A stretch of 64,000 nt of DNA from DATFTE01 sp963840665 (GTDB taxonomy: Bacteria > Acidobacteriota > Terriglobia > Terriglobales > Acidobacteriaceae). The notes below the pieces were generated by a model, which saw only the letters and a program-made list of their open reading frames with translations, had not been told where the DNA came from and did no database searches. Shown here piece by piece: positions 1 to 8,100 of the stretch. Positions within the stretch are counted from its first letter, which is position 1; the number at the start of each line of letters is the position of its first letter. A program made the translations under genes and the position numbers. The stretch is taken from assembly GCA_963840665.1 (NCBI GenBank), contig CAWIZO010000001.1:1-64000 (forward strand), written 5' to 3'.

Positions 1-42
1 GCATGGAAGAGGTCGTCGGTTCGATCCCGACCAGGTCCACCA
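1..42 (+). tRNA. tRNA-Ala, 3' part only
   Basis: The window opens inside a tRNA gene. A 5-bp T stem (15-19 with 27-31) encloses the loop TTCGATC, followed by the 3' acceptor strand CAGGTCC (32-38), discriminator A and encoded CCA (40-42). Counting back through a 5-nt variable loop (10-14) and the anticodon stem (5-9) puts GC at anticodon positions 35-36, so the anticodon is NGC, which is alanine. The 5' half lies outside the window. The biosynthetic locus starts 33 nt downstream. Confidence 0.9.
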
Positions 43-74
43 AATATTCTTCCGTTCAACTCCCCTAGTCTGCT

Positions 75-1289
75 ATGAATGTTGCTTCCATGGAGAACAG
101 GATTCTTCAGGTTGCCTCCACTTTCACCAGCGCTCCGATCGGTAAAACTCTAAGACCTTTGGTGGTTGATGCTGGCGTCGCCGACGATTTGCGGTTTGCG
201 CAGTACGCGCAGATGACCGAGGCGATGCTCGGGTTAGGCGCTGATTCCTCCGAGGTCATCGGCACGCTCGTCTTGGTGCGCGTGGAAGACTGGTTGCGCG
301 ACGATGTCAAAGTGCCAGGATTTGCGTTTTCTCCAGAAGTCGCTGAGAAATTTCGCCAAAAACTGCGAGCGCGCGTGGATGAGTTCGCCGGCCAACTGGC
401 TGCGCTGGCGAGTCGTGGGAAGCCTGTGTGGTTTCTAGCGTGTGCGTCCGACGGCTGGATCGCCGACAAATACAAACTTGAGAGCTTGTGCCGGACCCAT
501 ACCAACCTCCTTGGGGTTCGGGCTCGGGGTGTGAAACAGCTCACAGTGATTGCCTGGCCGACTTCATGGCCTGCGGATCCCAATGATCGCAGTGCAGACC
601 GGCTGGGGCAGATTCCCTATACGCCGGAAGCCTTTCAGCGACTCGGTGAAATTTTGGGGCAACAAGTAGCTCGAGGTTCTGAAACAAAGACTCGAGCTGA
701 TTCGTTCGGGGGCGCTAGGGGACCGACGGAGTTGGCCGCTTACCTGGCCGGACTTAAGGTCCACGTTCGTTTCAGGCCAGTGGAGAAGAGCGACCGAGCG
801 CACCTGGATCGCTTGCTTCGCACCGCCGCGGCATTCTCGTTGACGGGAGAGAAGCCCGATCTCTCCGATGCCGAGGTCGACGCTGTGCTCGATCCCGGCA
901 GATCCCTGTTGATATCGGTCTCCGACCGCCTCTCCGATCACGGGCCGTCTGGTCTGGTTGCATACCGCGTGGAAGGCGAATCTTTGCTGGTCGACGCGAT
1001 GGCTTTGAGCTGCCCTGTATTGGGGAAGCAGGTGGAATACGCAATGGCGGCGGCACTGGCCCAGTTGGCATCCAGCAGCGGGCTGAAGCGAGTGATATTC
1101 GAATACCGTTCATCCGGACGGAACCAGCCGACTCTCAGCTTTCTTCAGTCCCTGGGCGATGCCGAGTCCGATGGCCGGCACGTTCTGCCGGTCGATCAGA
1201 TGGAAGCCAGGATCCGAAGCGTCGCCCCCGCCCCCGGAGCATGGACACTTGAGTTACCGTCGTACCTTCCCCCCTCGACCGGAGAGTAA
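75..1289 (+). CDS. FkbH-like protein lacking the HAD catalytic domain
   Basis: A 404-residue protein made of two outer parts of FkbH-family glyceryl-loading enzymes. Residues 1-210 resemble the FkbH N-terminal (SGNH-like) domain, with the phrase LGQIPYTPEAF at about 178-187. Residues 228-385 resemble the C-terminal acyltransferase-like domain, with DRLSDHG at 284-290 and SCPVLG at 312-317. The central HAD domain, with its DxD nucleophile motif, is absent, so it cannot do the usual phosphatase step on 1,3-bisphosphoglycerate. Its N-terminal part is clearly related to the domain embedded in the NRPS at 5179-15780. It is the first gene of the locus; a second in-frame ATG at 90 is an alternative start and no strong ribosome-binding site is visible. 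It may act as a scaffold, a transferase or a trans partner of the NRPS domain. FkbH relationship: fairly sure; function: unknown. Confidence 0.72.
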   Translation: MNVASMENRILQVASTFTSAPIGKTLRPLVVDAGVADDLRFAQYAQMTEAMLGLGADSSEVIGTLVLVRVEDWLRDDVKVPGFAFSPEVAEKFRQKLRARVDEFAGQLAALASRGKPVWFLACASDGWIADKYKLESLCRTHTNLLGVRARGVKQLTVIAWPTSWPADPNDRSADRLGQIPYTPEAFQRLGEILGQQVARGSETKTRADSFGGARGPTELAAYLAGLKVHVRFRPVEKSDRAHLDRLLRTAAAFSLTGEKPDLSDAEVDAVLDPGRSLLISVSDRLSDHGPSGLVAYRVEGESLLVDAMALSCPVLGKQVEYAMAAALAQLASSSGLKRVIFEYRSSGRNQPTLSFLQSLGDAESDGRHVLPVDQMEARIRSVAPAPGAWTLELPSYLPPSTGE

Positions 1290-1420
1290 TAGAATGAGTA
1301 CTCCCCCGTCGGAAGAGATCGGCTTGGCCCACATTGCGCGCAATAATTGAGGGCTAAACACAAAGTCGGCGAGCAGTTAGGGTCAGGATCGCGCCAGAAG
1401 TGTCCGCCACCTGAGACGCC

Positions 1421-2179
1421 ATGTTGAGTCCGCAGTCCGATAAGTCGTCGCCCGCACCGCCAAGCCCTGTCGTGGTTTATGGCGCCGATCACAATGCCGA
1501 CTGGCAAAGTGAAAAGTTAAAAGCCGGCCTTCGCCTTTTGGGGGACGTCGTCGACGCCGGTCAGACCGAACCCAGACCCGACAACTACGTCGATATCAGT
1601 TCGCGAGTATGCACGCTGACGCTGTTTCACAACGGCATTGGCGTCATTATCTGCGGCACTGGGATTGGCGTTTCCATCGTTGCCAATAAACATCGCGGCA
1701 TCTACGCTGCCCGCTGCGTAAGTACGGTCGATGCGAATGATTGCAAAGTGATCAACAATGCGAACGTGCTCTGCCTATCGGCCAAGACCGATGTCGAAGA
1801 GAACGTGCGCATCATTGAGGAATTCTTTGCCACGCGGTTTGAAGCGATCGATCGCCGTATGGACCGCGTTCGCCGCATCGCCCGAGTTGAGAGCCAGAAC
1901 TTCCTGCCCACCGGGGTTCCGGTCCAGATCGCGCTCCTGTGGCACGGCAGCCAGGGAGACACCGCCGTGATGACGCAATACCTGAGTCCGACCGGGGCAT
2001 TCCTGGCGTGTGATCCCAATCTTCTTCCCGAGGGGCCGATCTCGCTGACGCTGTCGGAGCGAGGGCTCTTCAAAGTGAATGCGCACGTGGTGAAACGGGA
2101 CGCCGCCGGAGTGGCTGTGGAATTCACGAGCGGCCCAGAGGAGTTTTACCAGGCCTTGTCCCGAATTCTCGCCAAGTGA
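1421..2179 (+). CDS. RpiB/LacAB-type sugar-phosphate isomerase fused to a PilZ-like domain
   Basis: Residues 16-152 match the RpiB/LacAB fold: ADH at 22-24 (Asp23, His24 as in the active site), the CGTGIGVSIVANK loop at 78-90 with the catalytic Cys78, and NNANVL at 112-117. The residue matching E. coli His99, which helps open the sugar ring, is Ile111 here, so the substrate may be open-chain (for instance a tetrose or tetrulose phosphate) or the protein may not be a ribose-5-phosphate isomerase. Residues 165-245 look like a PilZ domain, but the RxxxR motif is missing and the (D/N)xSxxG motif reads YLSPTG, so c-di-GMP binding is doubtful. The fusion is unusual. It lies between the FkbH-like gene and the ACP gene, 19 nt before the ACP start, which ties it to the NRPS locus. 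It could supply or reshape a sugar-phosphate precursor. Confidence 0.8.
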   Translation: MLSPQSDKSSPAPPSPVVVYGADHNADWQSEKLKAGLRLLGDVVDAGQTEPRPDNYVDISSRVCTLTLFHNGIGVIICGTGIGVSIVANKHRGIYAARCVSTVDANDCKVINNANVLCLSAKTDVEENVRIIEEFFATRFEAIDRRMDRVRRIARVESQNFLPTGVPVQIALLWHGSQGDTAVMTQYLSPTGAFLACDPNLLPEGPISLTLSERGLFKVNAHVVKRDAAGVAVEFTSGPEEFYQALSRILAK

Positions 2180-2198
2180 TCCAAAACGAAAGGTGCGA

Positions 2199-2444
2199 AT
2201 GACTGTTCAAGAACTTTACGCTGCGGTTTCTCCCATTGCTGTGCAGGTTTTGCAGATTCCGCAATTTGACAGCTCGGTGACCATGAACTCGACTCCTGAA
2301 TGGGATTCGCTCAGCCACGTGCAACTGCTCAGCGCGGTTGAGAAGAAGTTCGGCATCGAAATCAGGGCGGATGAAGCTTTCAAACTTACTTCCGCCGACA
2401 AGCTTGTGCATTATCTGCACGAGACGTTAAAGGGGAAGCAATGA
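2199..2444 (+). CDS. free-standing acyl carrier protein
   Basis: An 81-residue carrier protein. The attachment motif is DSL in WDSLSHVQLL, with Ser37 the predicted phosphopantetheine site, followed by the usual helix with KKFGIEI. The frame opens at a GTG at 2193, but ATG 2199 sits 6 nt after a GAAAGG ribosome-binding site and is preferred. Its stop overlaps the start of the next gene (ATGA at 2441-2444), a sign of translational coupling with the acyl-AMP ligase. The pair most likely activates and carries an acyl starter handed to the first condensation domain of the NRPS. Confidence 0.88.
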   Translation: MTVQELYAAVSPIAVQVLQIPQFDSSVTMNSTPEWDSLSHVQLLSAVEKKFGIEIRADEAFKLTSADKLVHYLHETLKGKQ

Positions 2445-4078
2445 ACGTCTCCGCGTTGACACTACTACCCCACCAGCAGGCGAGCCGTCCGGTAAACCTG
2501 CCATACGCCAATTTTCACGAGTTGCTGAAAGCCCGGACACAAGCGGCTCCTTCGCGGGAGTTTCTGGTTTTTCCCGAGAGTGATCGTAAATATACGTACC
2601 AGCAATTTTATGAATTGAGTCTGGCCGCGTCCGATTGGTTGATTGCCGACGCGGGAACGACGACTTGCATCATCTTCCGCAACACGCCCGAGTTTCTCGC
2701 CATATTCTTCGGAGCAGTCGCCCTCGGGATGACGGTTGTGCCTATCAATCCAGATCTGGCAGCGCCCGAGATTCGCTTCATCATCGACAATAGCGACGCT
2801 TCGACGGTCTTCTATGATCCTGAGTTAAAGAACAAACTCACGCCGATGGCTGCCGAGATGCGCGATGTGCGATTTCAGCCGCTGGGAGACGTTGCCGAGT
2901 TGCCGCGAGTCAATGTCGCCCAGGCGGAAGCGCGGTTGCCGAAAGTCGATCCGACTACGCCTGCGGCCATCATCTATACGTCCGGAACCACCGGTTATCC
3001 CAAGGGCGTGGTGCTGAGCCACATGAATTTTCTGGTCGACGGCATGGGCATGGCGGAGTGGTTCCATTTCAGCCCGGAAACGCGCAGCCTGTGCATTCTT
3101 CCGCTCTTCCACAACAACGGACTGGTGGTCTCGCTCACCACTACGCTGTGGGGTGGCGGATCGATTGTCATGGTCGATCCCAAGGCTAGCCTTAGGTCTT
3201 TCTGGGCGCTGGTGCAGCGCTACAACGCAACTTTCACCAGCGTGATGCCTTCGATTCTCGCTGCCATTCTGGCGATGGGATTCGATGGGCGCCCCGGACT
3301 GCTAAAGGGAATTATCTGCGGGGGCCAGCTTCTGCCCTTAAGCCTGGCACAGAAATTCGAAGCACGATTCGGCGTTCCCATCTTTGAAGGCTTCGGCTCA
3401 ACGGAAGCCACGTCTTATTCCTGCTTTAACGCATTTCCCGCGGACAAGCGCAAGCTGGGATCGGTTGGAACCGTTCTGCCCATCAGCGATATGAAAGTGG
3501 TCGATGACAACGACGCTGAACTCGCGGACGGAGCTGAAGGCGAAATCTGTATTCGCGGCGCCAACGTTGCGATTGGTTATCACAAACTTCCCGACCTACA
3601 GGCTCATCGCTTCCGCAACGGCTGGTATCACAGCGGCGACTTCGGACTGCGTGAAAAAGACGGGCACTACTACTTCCGTAGCCGCAAAGACGATCTCATC
3701 GTCAAAGGCGGAGAAAAGATCTATCCGGCGGAAATCGAAAACGTGCTTTCGAAACATCCCAATGTCACCGAATCAGCCGTGATCGGCGTTGACGACGCGA
3801 TCCTAGGTCAGGAAATATGTGCGTTCGCTCGCCTGAAAGACGCGAACGCTACTACCGAATCTGATCTGCTGAAGTTCTGTGCGCAGTCTCTGGCACGGTT
3901 CAAGCAGCCTAAGCGCGTGGTCGTGATCAACCGTCTCGAAGACATGCCTGAATTGCCCAAGGGACCGACAAAAAAAATCCTTTACCGCGTGCTGCGCGAC
4001 TACTACCTGCGCCGGCTCTCAAATAGCGAGGATCCCGAGAACTTGAAGTGGGTGCTCGGTTCGCAAGGGGCAGGCTAA
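2441..4078 (+). CDS. acyl-AMP ligase / acyl-CoA synthetase-like protein
   Basis: A 545-residue adenylate-forming enzyme of class I. The P-loop-like motif is YTSGTTGYPKG at 179-189, followed by FGSTEATSYS and the GWYHSGDFG and DDLIVKGGEKIYPAEIE motifs of the hinge and C-terminal subdomain. The conserved catalytic lysine lies in GPTKKIL near residue 513. It converts a carboxylic acid and ATP to an acyl-adenylate and, judging by its start-stop overlap with the ACP gene, transfers it to that ACP rather than to CoA. The substrate cannot be read from sequence; a fatty or aryl acid is typical for such pairs. It is the probable starter-loading enzyme of the locus. Confidence 0.87.
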   Translation: MNVSALTLLPHQQASRPVNLPYANFHELLKARTQAAPSREFLVFPESDRKYTYQQFYELSLAASDWLIADAGTTTCIIFRNTPEFLAIFFGAVALGMTVVPINPDLAAPEIRFIIDNSDASTVFYDPELKNKLTPMAAEMRDVRFQPLGDVAELPRVNVAQAEARLPKVDPTTPAAIIYTSGTTGYPKGVVLSHMNFLVDGMGMAEWFHFSPETRSLCILPLFHNNGLVVSLTTTLWGGGSIVMVDPKASLRSFWALVQRYNATFTSVMPSILAAILAMGFDGRPGLLKGIICGGQLLPLSLAQKFEARFGVPIFEGFGSTEATSYSCFNAFPADKRKLGSVGTVLPISDMKVVDDNDAELADGAEGEICIRGANVAIGYHKLPDLQAHRFRNGWYHSGDFGLREKDGHYYFRSRKDDLIVKGGEKIYPAEIENVLSKHPNVTESAVIGVDDAILGQEICAFARLKDANATTESDLLKFCAQSLARFKQPKRVVVINRLEDMPELPKGPTKKILYRVLRDYYLRRLSNSEDPENLKWVLGSQGAG

Positions 4079-4082
4079 CCCC

Positions 4083-5129
4083 ATGCAGAACATCGAACTC
4101 ACCATCGTCGCCGAGAACGCCGACGAGAAAGCTCTGCACAAGTTCGTAGATGATCTGCAGCGCTTGAAAGATTTGCCGACATCGAAGATTGACGTCGTCC
4201 GCCGGTCACCTACTGCGCTTGAATTGAAGATTCGATATCCGTTGATAATCTTCGATCACAGCGTCAATCAATTTCTAGCAGTGCTGTTTGGCGAGATCCC
4301 CTTCATGCGCGCGTTCGGACAAGCGCGCTTTGAAGAACTCGATCTTCCCGAAGAGGTTTACAGCTGGTTCGGTGGACCAGCCTTCGGCGCATCCGCAGTG
4401 CTCGAAAGATTTGGCGCCGCTCGGCCTCCTTTGCTTATCGCCATCCTGAAGCCGTCGCTCGATCTGGACGCGACCCTCGAAACTTTTGAGGCTCGCATCG
4501 CCGGACCGCTGGCAGGAGGCTTTCACGCGGCGAAAGACGACGAGATGCAGGGAGACTTCCGCAACCTGCCACTCGAAACGCGCCTAGGGTTGGCGTCTAG
4601 AAATCGGCGCTATATTCCCGCCGTCAATCTCGATGACGTGAACGCCTTTCGCGAAGTTTTGAACCGTTCCGAGATCGGTATGGTGATGACCAATCCGACG
4701 ATCATGGGTTTCCCGACGCTGAATCAGCTCAGGAAAACCACGCGTGTGCCGATCCTTGGACATTTGTCGATGCAGGGAATCTACGCGACTTGTTTCACTC
4801 ACCGTATCTACGCCTCGCTTCACCGTCTGTTCGGCACCGACGCGTTCATCAGTCCGATCGGAAACACACACTACTACCGCGCCACCAAAGAAGACGAAGC
4901 TGAGATGGTGAACACTTTCACCTCAGAATTGCCGATCGCGAAAACCTTGCCGATGCTGACCGGAGGCGGAAGCATGGAGAACCTGGCGACCATCATGGCG
5001 CCTTATGAAGCCAGCAAGGCGCCTTACGGCATCGTGCTAGGCGGACTGATTTTCAACTCGCAGAGACCTCCGAACGAAATGGCGCGTGCCGTGGTTCAGA
5101 AGGTCGCGGCGGTTCACAGCGGACGGTAG
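4083..5129 (+). CDS. RuBisCO-like protein (form IV type)
   Basis: A 348-residue protein with the C-terminal TIM-barrel of the RuBisCO large-subunit family and a shortened N-terminal domain. Diagnostic motifs are ILKPSLDLD (Lys123 matches Lys175 of plant RuBisCO; the second Lys of KPK is Ser125), GGFHAAKDDE (Lys151, Asp153 and Glu154 match the carbamylated Lys201 and the metal ligands Asp203 and Glu204), LTGGGSMENL at 292-301 in place of the SGG phosphate loop, and LGG at 319-321. The His327/Lys334 region is not conserved. So metal-dependent enolization of a sugar-phosphate-like substrate is plausible, but CO2 fixation is not. Known family roles are enolase or isomerase in methionine salvage and decarboxylation in apiose-type catabolism. 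It starts 4 nt after the AMP ligase and ends 49 nt before the NRPS, so it belongs to that locus, an uncommon setting. Family: fairly sure; reaction: unknown. Confidence 0.82.
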   Translation: MQNIELTIVAENADEKALHKFVDDLQRLKDLPTSKIDVVRRSPTALELKIRYPLIIFDHSVNQFLAVLFGEIPFMRAFGQARFEELDLPEEVYSWFGGPAFGASAVLERFGAARPPLLIAILKPSLDLDATLETFEARIAGPLAGGFHAAKDDEMQGDFRNLPLETRLGLASRNRRYIPAVNLDDVNAFREVLNRSEIGMVMTNPTIMGFPTLNQLRKTTRVPILGHLSMQGIYATCFTHRIYASLHRLFGTDAFISPIGNTHYYRATKEDEAEMVNTFTSELPIAKTLPMLTGGGSMENLATIMAPYEASKAPYGIVLGGLIFNSQRPPNEMARAVVQKVAAVHSGR

Positions 5130-5178
5130 CCATCCCGTGGCTTCCGTCGTGACATAGCGAAGGCTCTTCGGACGAACC

Positions 5179-8100
5179 ATGACGTTGCCCGGTGATTTGG
5201 ATAAGAAGATCGCGGAACTCAGCCCGGCGAAGCGGGCACTTCTGGATCGCCTGCGCAAGAAAGGTGCCGGCGCTGCGCCTCCTCCCATCACGGCGCGTCC
5301 CAAAGATGCCACGATTCCGCTTTCCTTTGCGCAACAGCGTTTGTGGTTCATCTATGAATTAGATCCGACAAATACCTTGTACAACGTTCCCCGCGCTTTG
5401 TGTCTCAAGGGCGCTCTTGACCAAGCTGCGCTGCGGGAGAGTCTGAACCAGATTGTGAACCGTCACGAAGTCTTGCGGACTACATTCGCGATGACGGCTA
5501 ATGGTCCGGAACAGATTGTTACCCCGCAACTGATCATTCCGCTGCCTGAAACGGATTTAAGCGCCACGCCGTTCAATGAGCAGGAAGAGGCGTTGCGAGG
5601 CCTGGCTCTTCAAGACGTCAAGAAGCCTTTCGATCTCGCAAACGGGCCCGTTCTCCGGGCGCGGCTCTTCCGATTGGGCGATCAAGATCACGTCTTGCTG
5701 ATCGTGCTGCACCACATCGTGAGCGATGGATGGACCGGCGGAATTGTCTTTGACGAACTGGGCGCTCTTTACAACGCGATCGCCGGGAAGAAGTCGTCGC
5801 CTCTCACCAATCCAGAGTTGCAGTATGCCGATTATGCGATCTGGCAGCGCAACTGGCTGCGGGGTGAAGTGCTCGAGGGCCAGCTTGCTTACTGGCGAGC
5901 GCAGCTCAAAGAGACAGCCACAGAATTAATCTTGCCTGCGGACCACGCCCGGCCCCCGCTGCCGAGCTATCGCGGATCAACCGAAGCGATTTTGCTTGGC
6001 GACACGTCGGAGAAGATCAAAGCCTTTAGCCATGGAAAAGGCACCACCGTCTTCGTGACCATGCTGGCAGCGTTAAAGATTCTTCTGTTCCGTTGGACGC
6101 AACAGTCCGACCTCGTGGTTGGAACTATCACCGCCAACCGCAATCAGATTGAGACCGAGCACATGCTCGGGTGCTTCATGAATTTTCTTGCGCTGCGTTC
6201 CCAATTTTCTGACAACCGAACTTGCGCAGAGATCCTGGAACAAGAGAAGCGTACAGTGCTGCAGGCGTATGCTCACCAGGAATGTCCGTTCGATAAGCTG
6301 ATCGAAGAGATCAATCCGGAACGTAAGTTAAACGTAAACCCTCTGTACAACGTCAGTTTCCAGTTCCAGAATTTCCGTCCTTTGGAGTTCGCTGGCGGTT
6401 CTCTTGGTGCTCGCTTCGTTGATCTAAAAACCGACGTCGCCTTCCTCGATCTCAGATTTATTGGAGAAGAGACACCCGAAGGTCTTCGCCTGGAATGCGA
6501 ATTCAGCACCGATCTATTCGAGCGCGAGACGATCAAGTTTCTACTGAATGATTACGTAACCACGATCGAGAGATTCATCGCGCATCCGGAAGCAACGTTA
6601 GCTTCTTTTGCGCTGTCGCCTGCCCTTGAAGAGAAAGCCGCGCGCGCAAGAAAGCTGCAACAGAAGCACATCATCGCTGTTGCAGGAACCTTTACCGCGG
6701 AGCCTCTGCAGGAGTCGCTTGCCTTCTGGATGCAAGAACTGGGCGTCAATGCCGCGATCAAGTTCGCGCCCTATAACCAGGTATTCCAGCAGTTGCTGAA
6801 TCCGTCCAGCCTTTTAGCAACGAATCACGAGGGCGTCAATGTCGTTCTAATTCGCGCGCAGGACTTCATCACTTCCGAAGGGGGAGGCGCCGAGCAGAAC
6901 GTGCGCGAGTTCCGAGCCGCGGTTGAAAAGTCTACAAACTCCCAAGTCTCTCCGTTATTGGTTTGTTTGTGTCCTTCTTCAGCCTCCGCAAATGCGACCA
7001 AGATCGAAACCTTGTTGGTCTCTGAACTGTCAGATGTCGCCGGCGTCCATCTCATCACGCCTGCGGACGTTCAGGCGAAGTATCCGGTCGAGAACTACGA
7101 AGACCAGTACAGCAACAAACTCGGACGCATTCCCTATACCAGCGAATTCTTTGCCGCATTAGGAACGTCGATCGCGCGCAAGATTCGCTCGTGGCAGAGC
7201 GAGCCATATCAGGTAATTGTGCTTGGGATGGGTAACGATCCGGTCGATCGAACTCTTCAGGAATTCGTGGCCGCGCAAAGCGACGCGGGAATGCTGCTTT
7301 GCCTGGCTAGCGGGCGTAACGAAGATGATGTCTTCGCCGTATTCGATCCGGCAATGCCGCTGCGTCGCGAGCATTTTGTAGCTGCCAGCACCTCGCAAAA
7401 ATCAGCGGGCGAGGGCCTCAAAGCGCTCGCGGAAGAGTTGCAGATTGGACTCGAGGGGTTCATCTACATCGATAGCAATGCCGCCAACTGCTCCGAGGCG
7501 CAGGCGACCTGTCCCGAGGTACTCTCGCTCCTTATTCCGCACGACCGCGCCCTGATTTCCGGCTTCCTCAATCATGTTTGGGCCTTCGACCGCGCAGACA
7601 CCATGGGGCTAGAGAGAACTTGGAGCGTTCCTGTATCTGGCGCCGTGACCAACCGAATCGCGAACGAGTTTCGTGATGTTTCCCGAATTACTCTGGCGAT
7701 CGAGTCGACAAAGAAACGCGCACGGTCCAACAGTGACTCTTTCGTGGCTCCGAGGACGCAGATCGAAGAACTCCTCGCGGGCATATGGGAGCGGTTGCTG
7801 CATGTCGACAAAGTGGGCATTCACGATGACTTCTTTGCGCTCGGCGGACACTCGTTGCTGGCGACACAGTTGCTCGCCCGACTCCGCCAGCAATTCCGCG
7901 TTGAGCTTCCGTTGCGCTCTATCTTCGAAACTCCAACGGTTGTGGGCCTGGCCGCTTTAGTCGAGGAGCAAGTGTGCGCCGGTAATGGCTTGAGTATTCC
8001 GTCGATCCAGCCCGTTGCACGCAACCGCCGCTTGCCGCTTTCTTTCGCGCAGCAGCGCCTCTGGTTCCTTGATCAATTGGAGCCGGGAAATACGACGTTC

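Noticed and set aside
1294..1350. 18-codon ORF starting ATGAGTACTCCC between the FkbH-like and RpiB-like genes
   Set aside because: Too short, no recognisable product and no clear ribosome-binding site; probably chance.
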